From a virus, in IMG/VR virus record IMGVR_UViG_3300044641_003963, positions 1 through 36,192 of that record: a DNA stretch of 36,192 nt, one strand, 5' to 3'. Shown piece by piece: positions 12,368-21,104 of the stretch (positions are counted from its first letter, which is position 1; every line of letters begins with the position of its first letter). A model generated the notes under the pieces. That model was not told the DNA's origin. It did no database searches and worked only from the letters and a program-made list of their open reading frames with translations. Made by a program: the position numbers and the translations under genes.

Positions 12368-12475
12368 CTACCACCCCCACCTTTTCCATAACCCATCCAA
12401 CGTCCCGTTCCATCGTCGGCAGACGTAGTAACCACCGCCAAAGCCTAGAATGAATGAGACTAGAACCCAGGTCAT
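12368..12475 (-). CDS. 35-aa membrane peptide in the lysis cassette
   Basis: The ATG follows GGGAG/AGG elements. The peptide is M-T-W-V-L-V-S-F-I-L-G-F-G-G-G-Y-Y-V, one transmembrane span, then a basic, tryptophan-rich tail (C-R-R-W-N-G-T-L-D-G-L-W-K-R-W). Lying between endolysin and Rz, it could be a holin, antiholin or signal-anchor release factor. The assignment is by position only. Confidence 0.55.
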   Translation of the reverse strand: MTWVLVSFILGFGGGYYVCRRWNGTLDGLWKRWGW

Positions 12476-12498
12476 TAGCCTAACTCCCTCTGCTGTTA

Positions 12499-12969
12499 TC
12501 ACGAGAACGGGTGGCCTATGTCCGGCAAGCCCCTAACCGTGCCGGAGGCACTAACAGTTAAGCACTCTTGCCTACAGCCCTCAGCCTTATACGAAACATG
12601 CACCCACCCACTATCGGGGATGCCGGGTTTGTAGAACTCTAAAATACACTGGTCGAATGTGAGGTTATCCCTGACCCATCTCGCAACAGCGGCGTTGTCG
12701 ATGCCGGGGATCTCAAAATCCACCGCTTCCCCTTTAACATGCTGCGATCCAGGCTTGGACCCGATAGCCTTATTAACTTCCGGGGAGCGGTAAAACGAGT
12801 TGATGATAACCGGCTTGTCGAAATGTTTCCTGACAGGCTCTAGGATATTTTCAGCAACGGCAATCATGCGGTCTAGGGTATCGGCATCGGGAGAGTTGCT
12901 AATCCCCATGCGCTCAGCCCGTTGGGATTTACAGGCTTCCTCAAGGGTAAAGTGCGGGGATAGGTTCAT
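12499..12969 (-). CDS. Peptidase M15 endolysin
   Basis: This encodes 156 aa. The M15 (D,D/L,D-carboxypeptidase-like) zinc site is complete: H77-V-K-G-E-A-V-D84 and the W-V-H124-V motif. The family fold starts with S-P-H-F-T-L-E-E and has V-I-I-N-S-F-Y-R-S before the first zinc ligand. It would cut the peptide cross-links of peptidoglycan. It has no signal peptide and so needs a holin. It is followed by spanin genes and preceded by two small membrane proteins, a standard lysis order. Confidence 0.9.
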   Translation of the reverse strand: MNLSPHFTLEEACKSQRAERMGISNSPDADTLDRMIAVAENILEPVRKHFDKPVIINSFYRSPEVNKAIGSKPGSQHVKGEAVDFEIPGIDNAAVARWVRDNLTFDQCILEFYKPGIPDSGWVHVSYKAEGCRQECLTVSASGTVRGLPDIGHPFS

Positions 12970-13220
12970 TTCTTCTCATCCGGTATGCCCCTAACGCCCT
13001 TCACGAGCGATACGAGGTCATCAATTGTTGCGCCGCCGACGTAGATCAAAAATACACCAGCTAGAAGCCATATGCAGCCCTCGGCAATCATCTGGTGCAA
13101 TCTACCATCTTGGATGCCGTACCACGCCAGCCAAGTGATTATCCCCATAGAGAACGCCATGACGGCGAAGGCCATAGACCGCCGCCACATCCATGAGTGA
13201 GGACGGGCAGGGGCGCTCAC
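12966..13220 (-). CDS. Holin-like protein with two membrane spans
   Basis: This encodes 84 aa, starting at a GTG that overlaps the upstream TGA; an ATG ten codons in is an alternative. There are two predicted transmembrane helices: A-F-A-V-M-A-F-S-M-G-I-I-T-W-L-A-W (about 18-37) and M-I-A-E-G-C-I-W-L-L-A-G-V-F-L-I-Y-V (about 44-62). A charged tail ends D-E-K-K. It lies directly before the endolysin in an ATGA overlap. This is the topology of class II holins. The assignment rests on topology and place. Confidence 0.65.
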   Translation of the reverse strand: MSAPARPHSWMWRRSMAFAVMAFSMGIITWLAWYGIQDGRLHQMIAEGCIWLLAGVFLIYVGGATIDDLVSLVKGVRGIPDEKK

Positions 13221-13495
13221 CGCACACCCAAGGACGCCACAACGGCCAAACCTTTACTCAGCAACCAAGCTAGACCCCCAACCAGCGCAGCAAATACCGC
13301 GCCGATGGTTGTCTTGCGTATAAACGCTGTCCCGGCCCGCGTGTCGTTAAGCCAAGTCCAGTTTTCTCTTACAGCCTTGCGCCCGTCTGCGGTGCTAATA
13401 TCCGCCCCGAGGACTTCAAAAAGGTCTGTCAGGGCTTGCTTTGCAGCCCGGGCTGCAATTTCTTCTAGTCTGCTATCCTCTGCCCTGCGCTCCAT
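13217..13495 (-). CDS. Small tail-anchored membrane protein of the lysis region
   Basis: This encodes 92 aa from ATG 13495, preceded by GGAAG; a TTG two codons earlier is less likely. The N-terminus is helical and charged (R-L-E-E-I-A-A-R-A-A-K-Q-A-L) with V-L-G-A-D-I-S-T-A-D-G-R in the middle, a pattern common in phage proteins next to endolysins. One C-terminal transmembrane helix (G-A-V-F-A-A-L-V-G-G-L-A-W-L-L). It may be a second holin-type component, or structural. Confidence 0.62.
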   Translation of the reverse strand: MERRAEDSRLEEIAARAAKQALTDLFEVLGADISTADGRKAVRENWTWLNDTRAGTAFIRKTTIGAVFAALVGGLAWLLSKGLAVVASLGVR

Positions 13496-13497
13496 TC

Positions 13498-13821
13498 TCA
13501 AGCTTCCGGCCAGTTATCAGCGCCGACAAGTAAAGCGCGCTGCTGCGAAGTCAGGATGCCGTCAGACACAAGCGCCGCCGTAAAAGCTGCTACGTCTGCT
13601 TTCTCATAGGTGGTGGCCTTAGACCATGCCGCGTAGGCGTCGAGAACGTCACCGTTGGTTGATTGAGACGCAGCCTTAAAGGCTTGACCGTAAACCCCAC
13701 CGCCTAACTTGTTCTGCACATGCTTGCGGAATTGCTTGTCGGTCATGATGACGGGCTTAGGAGGGGGTGCCTTGCTCGGGGTTTCCGTAACTGTTCCGTC
13801 TAGGTGAAAAAATCGCGCCAT
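13498..13821 (-). CDS. Small hypothetical late protein
   Basis: This encodes 107 aa with a good GGAGG upstream. It starts M-A-R-F-F-H-L-D-G-T-V and has a proline-rich spacer (P-S-K-A-P-P-P-K-P). The helical domain has F-R-K-H-V-Q-N-K-L-G-G-G-V-Y-G-Q and A-Y-A-A-W-S-K-A-T-T-Y-E-K, a helical pattern seen in phage proteins encoded next to tail-fibre genes. It may be a fibre-associated or tail-assembly factor. No function is established. Confidence 0.6.
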   Translation of the reverse strand: MARFFHLDGTVTETPSKAPPPKPVIMTDKQFRKHVQNKLGGGVYGQAFKAASQSTNGDVLDAYAAWSKATTYEKADVAAFTAALVSDGILTSQQRALLVGADNWPEA

Positions 13822-13823
13822 GT

Positions 13824-14441
13824 TTAGACCTCCAACACGCCGATGAGTGGCATGGTATCAACCGATCCTGATGGTGTTCCGAAGGGGTCGGGCAACGCGC
13901 CATATACGGCAGTCTTAGAAAGAAACGGGGCAAGCGCGGTCCCGAGTGAGGGAAGGTCAGCCTCCCACATCGCAAACCCCGACCGCACGTTATACATGGC
14001 CAAACCAAACCCGCCCGAGGATACGGTAGTCGCCGCCGTGACAAGGCCCCAGTTGGTTGTGGCATCACCTGTGAAGGCTAGCCAATAAGATGTTCCTTCA
14101 ACTAATGGCGTTGAGGAAATGGCCGCGAAGTTTACATCCACCGCAGCGCCAAGGGTGATTTCTGCCGCCGCCGCAATAAGAGCGCCCGGCAATCCGTTGG
14201 CCGTCTCGGCGTAAATTCCAAGGCGCGCCTTTTCACCAGTATCACCAGCCCCGGCGTTTTCGACCACAAGCGCGTCAATGCTCATATTGTACGGGGCTTG
14301 GAACCTCATGGCTCGGATGGTGCCTGTGGGCAGAGTGGCCGCGCCGAACTTAATGTCCGCCAAAAACGGTACATGGACGCGGTTTGCGCCGCTAAACGTC
14401 CCGGCATTGTATGGATATCCACCGCCGTCAAATGAACTCAT
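13824..14441 (-). CDS. Beta-rich virion protein, likely receptor-binding accessory
   Basis: This encodes 205 aa from the ATG in an ATGA overlap with the fibre gene; an ATG four codons earlier is possible. Regular glycine-, threonine- and alanine-containing beta segments and the S-Y-W-L-A-F-T-G motif give a jelly-roll-like look. There are no coiled coils or enzyme motifs. It lies downstream of the head-binding fibre gene, so it could form or decorate the distal part of the fibre. The family is not recognised. Confidence 0.6.
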   Translation of the reverse strand: MSSFDGGGYPYNAGTFSGANRVHVPFLADIKFGAATLPTGTIRAMRFQAPYNMSIDALVVENAGAGDTGEKARLGIYAETANGLPGALIAAAAEITLGAAVDVNFAAISSTPLVEGTSYWLAFTGDATTNWGLVTAATTVSSGGFGLAMYNVRSGFAMWEADLPSLGTALAPFLSKTAVYGALPDPFGTPSGSVDTMPLIGVLEV

Positions 14442-15298
14442 AATTGCACCCATCCTGTGTTGGCGTCAGTGTATTGCCACATATTAAATCCCGGTCGCGT
14501 CGTGATGGGATTTGTCGAAATCCCTTGAAAGTTTAGGCCATCCAGATTGACGGTCAAAACGTCCGTCCCGTATTTACCAAAGGCAAAAATAGTCCCCTTC
14601 GTGGGGCTGGTCGAAGTCGGCCCCGGTGTTTTCATGGTTACGGTGCCGCTTACGGTGTAACGAGTAGAAGCCGCCGCCGTGAAGTTGGTTGTCTTATCCC
14701 CACCGTCCGCAAGACCCAAAACCAGAATATCAACCGGAGGCCCCCAGTTTACCGCGTCTGCGGTGGGGTTGTTGCCAAGGTTGCCGTTGGCTAATGACTT
14801 GTAGAAAAGACCATCCGAACCCTTAACCGTATCATTTAGGGCGTAGGTTACGTTGGTATTCCAGATGCGAAGAAACTCTAGCTGTTCCCACCATGTAGGC
14901 GAGGTGGATGGTTCATTGTCTGTATTGGCCGCTGCTAAAGAGCGCCACAAGTTACCGTTTGAAGTGATGACAATGCTATAAAGGCCATAGGTCACATCCG
15001 GGGACCACTGAGACAGCGGGCCGGTGATGTTGTCCCCACCTACCGGGTCAATGTCCCAAATCAATGTTCCATCGGCTTCGCGTAAGACTTGGCGGGCGGT
15101 CCCGTCAAAGAACACGCTAGGCAAACGGCCATCAGCGGAAAGAACAACCGGGTTAGTGTTGGCTGTACTCAGGTTTACATCTGAATACGTTGTCTTGAAC
15201 GTGGTTGTTCCGGGTTCGTAGAAATACATCAGCCCCGAGACGAGAGGATCGCCGGAACTGTCGAAAAACTGCGGGCGGGGGTTAACGCTGCGGGGCAT
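14438..15298 (-). CDS. Tail fibre/spike with P22-type head-binding start
   Basis: This encodes 286 aa. The N-terminus (N-P-R-P-Q-F-F-D-S-S-G-D-P-L-V-S-G, then Y-F-Y-E-P-G-T-T-T) resembles the head-binding domain of P22-type spikes. The middle has two similar W-x-x-x-V-T-Y modules (W-S-P-D-V-T-Y and W-N-T-N-V-T-Y, each followed by a W or Y K/R-S-L segment) like small carbohydrate-binding modules. The C-terminal part is beta-rich. No endorhamnosidase-type beta-helix is evident, so cleavage of the receptor is not indicated. It overlaps the ejection-protein gene by 17 bp. Confidence 0.75.
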   Translation of the reverse strand: MPRSVNPRPQFFDSSGDPLVSGLMYFYEPGTTTFKTTYSDVNLSTANTNPVVLSADGRLPSVFFDGTARQVLREADGTLIWDIDPVGGDNITGPLSQWSPDVTYGLYSIVITSNGNLWRSLAAANTDNEPSTSPTWWEQLEFLRIWNTNVTYALNDTVKGSDGLFYKSLANGNLGNNPTADAVNWGPPVDILVLGLADGGDKTTNFTAAASTRYTVSGTVTMKTPGPTSTSPTKGTIFAFGKYGTDVLTVNLDGLNFQGISTNPITTRPGFNMWQYTDANTGWVQL

Positions 15299-17456
15299 CT
15301 TCTTCGTCCCTGTTTAGAATGACGGGCAAGCCAATGACTGACGCAAGGCTTGGGTAATTGTCCGCGATAAGCCGGGCTTGCTTCATCAGTTCGGGGCGAC
15401 CGCGTAGGGCTTTGTTAACCGCCCGATCATCAGCCCCGGCCCGGATGATAAAGTTAACCACATCAACCGCAGGGGCCACGACTGGCAGACGACCAACCCG
15501 AGCCAACGCATCCAAGATGATCGGGGCCGAACCTTTCGGGGTCGCAGCACTTGCCGGTTCCAAGTCCAGGGCAATCTGGCGAAGGTTTCTGAGGCGGTTC
15601 AAAGCGCCCTCATTGCCTTGGAAAAGGACGGCTAATTTGTCCTCTCCCAACGTGTCGAGGGTCTTGGCGAATTGGTTGCCGCTAATTGTCTGGACGCCTG
15701 TGGTCTTGCGGCTTGGGGCTTTAAGTGCGTTATCCAAGGCTTGCATGATGGCCGCGCCCTGCAAGTCCTTCATGGCCTGAGCGCCACGGTCACCACTCTT
15801 AGAAAGATTGGTTACTACCCGTTGAAGGTTTTCAATCGGAGTTCCCGGGGCTAGTAGGTTACTGGCCACCTGAGACGCCTCAATAACGGGCGTAACGCCG
15901 TCCCGTTTAACATCAACGAGACGCCCAACAATCGACTGTGGAGAAAAGTCTGTTTTTAGTTCTCGAACGCGTTTACGCGCTTCGCGCAGGGTGTCCAAAA
16001 CCCCCTCGTCACTAAGCCCTGAACGCTTAACCGCGTCATCAATTAACGCGGCTTCCTCGTCCAATGCCTCCTTAATCGGCTTTGTTAGATTTGATATAGC
16101 GCCGGTTTGGTCTGTGCGCTCAATAAGGTTTAATGCTTGCCTAAAGTCCTCAAAATTCCCCAATGTCAACGGGGTTATTTCTGCTTCAGGGTTTGCTTTT
16201 ATGTAAGCATCTACAGCAGACTTTTTCTGGTTTAACCCAAACTCCACTAAAAGATCATCAAGCGCCGCGCCCTGCGTTCCCGCAAGACGCTTAACTCGGC
16301 GTTGAGTGGCCGCTTGTGGGATAGCCGCTATAATACTGTCGGTCAAAATGGGAGCGTTTGACAGTTGCGGAGACGCTTCCGAAACCTTTTTGTAAAGGGC
16401 GTTTTTTTCTTGCCGCAAAAGTTTCTCACGCCCCATCAGGGCCGCTTTTATCTTTTCCCCTGCGTCTCCTGGGACGCCTAGTTTGCCGACAAGATCAGTA
16501 ACGCTGTTCTCGAATTGTTGGCTCTGTTCTAGAAACCTTTGGCGCAAAGGTTCGCCATCGGGTCCGGTCGCCATGCTCGTCAAACGAGCCTCACGCGACT
16601 GTTGGCCGAAGTCCTGCGTCACCTGTCCCGTTGTGGGTTCGATGCCTTCCGAACGGAAGCGGGCAAGCCGCGCCGCTTGGTCGGGGTCTGTCAGGTCTTT
16701 TAGCTTTTTGATTTCAGTGAGGGCTGTGTTTTGAATATCGGCAAAGGAAATCCCGGCCTTGTCCAAAGCCTTCTGAAACAGATCGGTCGGGAACCCATCG
16801 GGGGTTAGGAGTGCAATCCCCGACCCAATACCTAGTTCGCGAGCAACCGTGCCAGCAACGCGACCAATAACAGGGAGCAGAACCTCAGAACCCACACCAA
16901 CCCCGGCCCCAATGCCTCCTGCAATGGCTGATTGTGTTTTTGTTCCACCTTGACCTCTTGTTACTGTGTAGCCCTCAACCGCGCCGATACCACTCATAGC
17001 AGCCGCGCGAACGGGCAAGCTGGCGATATTAGCAGCTAAACCCGCAGGGACCAAGAACGGAGCAACCTGCCCCAATATCTCGCCAACAGTGGCTTCGGGG
17101 TTTTGTTTCGCGAAAGCGTCAAATTCCGCCCGTTGCTCCGGGGTCATCTGGTCTAGAACGCCGAACCCGCGCCCAATATCCCCCAAGCCCTTAGCCGTCC
17201 CGCGCGCCATAGCCTTAGCGCCTTGCGGGGTCATGGTTCCCTCGCCCTCGATGGCCGCGCCGAGAATATCCAACATGCCGGGATTTGGGGGGCGGGCGGG
17301 GGTCGTCGCTGGACCACCCTGCAATTTCGTGCGGAGTTGGATCAGTTGTTCGTCAGACATAGCTGACAGGTCTTGCGGTGGAGACGCCGGACCACCGCCA
17401 AGACGAGCCTTTAGCGCCAACAATTCCGCATCTGTCATAGTGGAAAGGTCAGACAC
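15282..17456 (-). CDS. Large DNA-ejection (internal virion) protein, gp16-like position
   Basis: This encodes 724 aa, starting at a GTG in a TAGTG junction with a GGAAGG ribosome binding site. The N-terminus holds two copies of a short motif, D-L-S-T-M-T-D-A-E-L-L-A-L and D-L-S-A-M-S-D-E-Q-L-I-Q-L, joined by a proline-rich linker. This is typical of phage internal virion proteins. Residues ~140-215 are glycine- and alanine-rich and hydrophobic (G-I-G-A-G-V-G-V-G), compatible with membrane insertion; the rest is helical. It is the last of three large ejection-type genes, as P22 gp16 is. Ejection into the host envelope is inferred from composition and order. Confidence 0.75.
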   Translation of the reverse strand: MSDLSTMTDAELLALKARLGGGPASPPQDLSAMSDEQLIQLRTKLQGGPATTPARPPNPGMLDILGAAIEGEGTMTPQGAKAMARGTAKGLGDIGRGFGVLDQMTPEQRAEFDAFAKQNPEATVGEILGQVAPFLVPAGLAANIASLPVRAAAMSGIGAVEGYTVTRGQGGTKTQSAIAGGIGAGVGVGSEVLLPVIGRVAGTVARELGIGSGIALLTPDGFPTDLFQKALDKAGISFADIQNTALTEIKKLKDLTDPDQAARLARFRSEGIEPTTGQVTQDFGQQSREARLTSMATGPDGEPLRQRFLEQSQQFENSVTDLVGKLGVPGDAGEKIKAALMGREKLLRQEKNALYKKVSEASPQLSNAPILTDSIIAAIPQAATQRRVKRLAGTQGAALDDLLVEFGLNQKKSAVDAYIKANPEAEITPLTLGNFEDFRQALNLIERTDQTGAISNLTKPIKEALDEEAALIDDAVKRSGLSDEGVLDTLREARKRVRELKTDFSPQSIVGRLVDVKRDGVTPVIEASQVASNLLAPGTPIENLQRVVTNLSKSGDRGAQAMKDLQGAAIMQALDNALKAPSRKTTGVQTISGNQFAKTLDTLGEDKLAVLFQGNEGALNRLRNLRQIALDLEPASAATPKGSAPIILDALARVGRLPVVAPAVDVVNFIIRAGADDRAVNKALRGRPELMKQARLIADNYPSLASVIGLPVILNRDEEDAPQR

Positions 17457-18745
17457 TATTTAGCCTTCCGTTTAGCAAGTTCGGCGTCGATGGCTTCAAT
17501 CGTGTACGAACGATTAATTGGGCGGTCGATTTCCTTTTTGACACCCTCGAAAACTGTTTCAGCCTCTTTTCGCCAAGCTTCGTTGATACCGCGAATAGAG
17601 CGAGTGCCTTCGATATGTCCGGCTTTGAAACGGTTGTAAGCCGCGTCAAGAGCCGCGATCTTGGCTTGACCACGCAGAAAGCTGGCGATGTTCTCCTTGG
17701 TGGCAGTCTTACCGGGCACACCCTCAAGCGCCAAAGCAATGTCGGCGTCGGAGGCTGCGCCGGGCGGTAGATTGCGAACCACAACAGAATTTCGTGTAGC
17801 TTGGAAACGCTCGCGGAGCGCCGTGATATAATCCTGTTCGCCAAAGAACCCCTTAGCCGCTTCGTCAAGCGCTCCACGCGCGCCAGCTTCCAATTCTGGC
17901 AACACTTCAAAATCCGCAGCTAGTTGGGTCATTTCAGCGGCCCGCTGCGTAGCCGCTCGCTCGGCGTCGCTGCTTTCTGTGTAAAGCTTCAAATACTGCT
18001 CGGGAATGTCGCGCTGCTTGGCTTCAAACTCGGCTTGTTCGCGCTCCGCTTTCTTCCGTTCAATCGCGGCCTTTTGCTGCTCAATGCGGAGTTTCGCGCC
18101 TTCGGTCCCACCGAATGAACCGCCGCCAGCGGAGGGGATGCCGCCACCCATACCGCCGCCCGAAGCCTGAGGCGCACCCGTAGGGGCCTGTGCCATTTGC
18201 CCGCCACTAGTCGCGCGACCGGGCGCGGGCACGCCGTACTGCATTTCGAACACGCGGCGCTCAAGGTCCAGCTTTTCGCGCTTAATGCGCTCATCTTCGG
18301 TTACGAGAGGCTTAATCAGCCCTTGGATTTCCTTATTAGTCAGAAATACATCGAGTTCCTGTAACGCCTCGTCTTTTTTGTCATTCGCGAGAAGGTCACG
18401 GATTTCAAGTGTGTGCGAAGGATCGCCGCCAAGCTGTTCAATAAACCCAAGGCGGTTGTCGATAAACTGAATGGCTTGCGGGGTATAACCCTTTTTTACT
18501 AACTCGCTCACCGTTTGGGCGTCCTGCGCCATTGCGATCATGCGTTCTTGAGATAGGGCTTTTTCCTCTGCCTTTAGTGCGCGCTTTTCCTCGCGTTCTA
18601 ACATCTGCGTCCGGGATCGGTTGGCGTCGAACTCTGACAAGTTGCCCTGGAAGCCCGCGCCCATGCGTTGAATGGCGAGGTTCCAGTCTTTTTTAGGAGG
18701 CGTGCCGCCGAGAGCCGCCGCGAGGTTTACGGTTTGGTCAGACAT
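17456..18745 (-). CDS. DNA-ejection protein with coiled coil
   Basis: This encodes 429 aa. A charged coiled coil (K-R-A-L-K-A-E-E-K-A-L-S-Q-E-R) lies near residues 50-75. A glycine- and serine-rich linker around 185-215 leads to a second coiled coil rich in K, E and Q. The C-terminal domain contains N-L-P-P-G-A-A-S-D-A-D-I-A-L-A-L-E-G-V-P and K-A-G-H-I-E-G-T-R-S-I, motifs repeated in many phage virion proteins of this class. Its position between the other two ejection genes suggests a P22 gp20-like role. Confidence 0.72.
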   Translation of the reverse strand: MSDQTVNLAAALGGTPPKKDWNLAIQRMGAGFQGNLSEFDANRSRTQMLEREEKRALKAEEKALSQERMIAMAQDAQTVSELVKKGYTPQAIQFIDNRLGFIEQLGGDPSHTLEIRDLLANDKKDEALQELDVFLTNKEIQGLIKPLVTEDERIKREKLDLERRVFEMQYGVPAPGRATSGGQMAQAPTGAPQASGGGMGGGIPSAGGGSFGGTEGAKLRIEQQKAAIERKKAEREQAEFEAKQRDIPEQYLKLYTESSDAERAATQRAAEMTQLAADFEVLPELEAGARGALDEAAKGFFGEQDYITALRERFQATRNSVVVRNLPPGAASDADIALALEGVPGKTATKENIASFLRGQAKIAALDAAYNRFKAGHIEGTRSIRGINEAWRKEAETVFEGVKKEIDRPINRSYTIEAIDAELAKRKAK

Positions 18746-20168
18746 TCAAAACCCCATAATTCACGCGAAGCCACCCATCATCGCCCTCGATCACCGCTTC
18801 GGGGTGGGTTTCTCTAACTTCCTGCGCAATAACGCCGAAGCCGGATGTTTCGCCGGTCACGCGCCGCCCGTCCTCGTTCCAATCCCAAACATAAAGCGGG
18901 ATGCCATTAACGGATTGGCCAACGCGCTGGATGTTTTCCTTAAGGCGGATGTCAGACGCCGACAAAGCCGCGATGCCGGTCGCCGCCTTGCCAATGTTTC
19001 CAAGAATGCCTTGGGTTTCCTGAATACCCGGGATACCCGGGAGGCTTCCGACTTGCGAGCCTTGACCAGATGCGATGTTGGCAAGGATCGTGGCCAAGTT
19101 CTGCTGAGACTGACCCTGTTGGGCACCAGCCCCGGCGAGGATGTTGGCAAGGTTGCCCGCGCTCGTGCCGATGGTTTCAGCAAGCCCTGTGCCCTGCTGA
19201 TTAGCGAGGTTTGCTAGTGCGCTGATAGTCCCGCCCGTAGCCGCCGCAATGTCTTGCCCGGTCTGGAAACGGCCCTTAGACAAGTCCTGCCCGGTCTGCT
19301 GACCCAGGAGGCCGACGTTCGCCCCGGTCTGTGACGATATGTTCGCAAGGGCCAAACGACGCGCGTTCTCGTTCTGCATCGCCTGAGTGTCGATATTGCC
19401 TTGGACGCCCATGCGCTGGCCTTCAAGGTTCCCGGCGATGCCCGCCTGTTGGCCGTAAAGGTTAGACTGTTGCTGCGCCGCGCTAAGACCGGCCTGAGAT
19501 AGCGACCCAAGGCGGTTGAATGAATTGTCGAAGTCCTGCGCCGCAAGCCCTTGGGCCTGTCGCTGCAATTCCATGCGGACCCGACCCCCACCCAAACCAC
19601 CGATAGCGGCTTGGTTGCGGAGAAGGGATTTCTCGGATTGCTCGCGTAAATACTGCTGTCCGGGGCTTTCTTGGAAATTCGCATAAGCCTGTTGCTGCGC
19701 GGGCTGACCCATCGCACCAGACAGCGCGGCCTGTAGGTTGAAGGCTTGCGCGCCGGGTTGAGCGAATGGGTTTAACTGCCCAACGCCCTGCCCGATAGCA
19801 CCCTGGACCCCACCCATATTGTAAGATGCCGCCTGGGGCGTCATTCCGGGGCCTGTGAGGGCGTTTTGCGCCTGACCATAACCGCCCATCAATCCAGCGA
19901 GGGCCGCTTCTGCGCCGCCCTGCAGGGCCATCTCTGAGCCGATAAGGCCAGTGGGGGGACCGGACATTTGGGGCTGTGGCGTCATCATGCCCTGGGGCAG
20001 AGCATTGGTCGGGGGTTGGGCATACTGCATACCCATCGGAGTAGGCGTTTGCGCGGGCATCGTCTGACCCATGCCAATCTGTGCCGGTTGCGTCGGCATC
20101 ATTCCTAGGGGCATTTGACCGCCCTGCGGCATACCGGCGAGCATGTTTTGAACGTCCATCGGGAGCAT
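18738..20168 (-). CDS. Ejection-type protein with a C-terminal S74 chaperone domain
   Basis: This encodes 476 aa from ATG 20168; a GTG six codons earlier is possible. The N-terminus is rich in Met, Gly, Pro and Gln (many M-P-x-G repeats). The middle is a long alanine- and glutamine-rich helical repeat region. The last 74 residues (403-476) form an intramolecular chaperone/peptidase S74 domain: S-D-I-R-L-K-E-N-I with Ser 405 and Lys 410, G-I-P-L-Y-V-W-D-W, G-F-G-V-I-A-Q-E-V and a final V-N-Y-G-V-L. In tail fibres this domain trimerises the protein and cuts itself off. It is fused here to an ejection-like body, which is unusual outside fibres. Confidence 0.75.
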   Translation of the reverse strand: MLPMDVQNMLAGMPQGGQMPLGMMPTQPAQIGMGQTMPAQTPTPMGMQYAQPPTNALPQGMMTPQPQMSGPPTGLIGSEMALQGGAEAALAGLMGGYGQAQNALTGPGMTPQAASYNMGGVQGAIGQGVGQLNPFAQPGAQAFNLQAALSGAMGQPAQQQAYANFQESPGQQYLREQSEKSLLRNQAAIGGLGGGRVRMELQRQAQGLAAQDFDNSFNRLGSLSQAGLSAAQQQSNLYGQQAGIAGNLEGQRMGVQGNIDTQAMQNENARRLALANISSQTGANVGLLGQQTGQDLSKGRFQTGQDIAAATGGTISALANLANQQGTGLAETIGTSAGNLANILAGAGAQQGQSQQNLATILANIASGQGSQVGSLPGIPGIQETQGILGNIGKAATGIAALSASDIRLKENIQRVGQSVNGIPLYVWDWNEDGRRVTGETSGFGVIAQEVRETHPEAVIEGDDGWLRVNYGVLNV

Positions 20169-20169
20169 G

Positions 20170-20643
20170 CTAACCACGGTAGCCACCCTGGATTTGGGCC
20201 AAGAGCGTCGAAAGGTCGGTCTGTTGGGGTTGGGCCGGTGGCGTCAAGGCTTGTGCGCTGCTCGCAAACTGCGGAAGCGTCTGCCGGGCAAAGTCCGCGT
20301 TATACGAAAGCTGCGTTGGGCGAAGCGATCCCATATTCATAGGTTGCCCCATCAGCGCGGCTTGGATCATCGGAAGCCCGCCAATAAGCTGGCCCTGCGC
20401 CCCAACATTGCCTTGCTGCTGTAGGCTTAACTGCTGCGGGATTGTCCCACCCAAAAGACTAAGGGCTTGCTGTAATGAGGTGTTGCGGTTCTGGTCGGCA
20501 GCGCCAAAAAGGGATTGAGCCGCACCAGAGGACTGTTCGGCAAGCTGCTTGAATAGCGCGCGGTCCTGCGCATTGGCGTCAATCTGCGCCTTTTGCGCCG
20601 ACTTATCCGTCCCGCCAAAAATGCTTTTGACAAAGCTACCCAT
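20170..20643 (-). CDS. Small internal virion protein, gp7-like position
   Basis: This encodes 157 aa, rich in glutamine, alanine and leucine (Q-Q-A-L-S-L-L-G-G, S-L-Q-Q-Q-G), with a start M-G-S-F-V-K-S-I-F-G-G-T-D-K-S. Membrane-proximal amphipathic starts of this sort are found in the small ejection proteins of P22-like phages, and the place after the gp14-like gene is that of P22 gp7. The function is inferred from order and composition. Confidence 0.66.
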   Translation of the reverse strand: MGSFVKSIFGGTDKSAQKAQIDANAQDRALFKQLAEQSSGAAQSLFGAADQNRNTSLQQALSLLGGTIPQQLSLQQQGNVGAQGQLIGGLPMIQAALMGQPMNMGSLRPTQLSYNADFARQTLPQFASSAQALTPPAQPQQTDLSTLLAQIQGGYRG

Positions 20644-21104
20644 TATGCGTTTCCAATCTCAGGGCGCGTTATTCCTAAAATCCACTGGTCGTGAATTGCG
20701 CCGTTTTTCAGGTAACTCTCTCGGTTAGTCCCTTCCAACTTAAACCCAAAGGACAGCGTGAAATCGCGCACGTTGGGATATAGCGATGGGATAACCGCGA
20801 TAATCTTGTGGATTTGAGGCAAGTTCTCATGCACCCAAGCGAGTGCGGCCCTGCCGGTGGCCTTGGAATGCGGCTTGCGGTGTTCGGGCAACACGTTCGC
20901 ATGGATTTGCGCCGTGATGCTGTTTAGGCGCTCAATCTGGTAAATACCCACCTCGGTAGTACCAGACTTCATCAGGAGCCAAATGTTGCGCTCCATGTCA
21001 GGCTCGAAATCGTCCGCGCCGTCCTCGGCTATTGTCGCAACAATCTCGGGCCTTAACAAGATTGATTTTACCACCCCCGCGTCATAAACGCGAGAAGCAA
21101 TCAC
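20643..21104 (-). CDS. GNAT-fold head assembly protein (P22 gp14/DUF2824-like)
   Basis: This encodes 153 aa from the GTG that overlaps the upstream TGA (GTGA). The open frame continues upstream without a good start and is rejected there. The pattern of GNAT acetyltransferases is visible: W-L-L-M-K-S-G-T-T-E-V-G-I-Y-Q-I, then I-H-A-N-V-L-P-E-H-R, the K-A-T-G-R-A-A loop, and D-F-T-L-S-F-G-F-K-L-E-G. P22 gp14 (172 aa) has this fold and aids head assembly; it sits in the same place between gp10/gp26 and gp7. Loss of catalytic activity is likely but not shown. Confidence 0.76.
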   Translation of the reverse strand: MIASRVYDAGVVKSILLRPEIVATIAEDGADDFEPDMERNIWLLMKSGTTEVGIYQIERLNSITAQIHANVLPEHRKPHSKATGRAALAWVHENLPQIHKIIAVIPSLYPNVRDFTLSFGFKLEGTNRESYLKNGAIHDQWILGITRPEIGNA

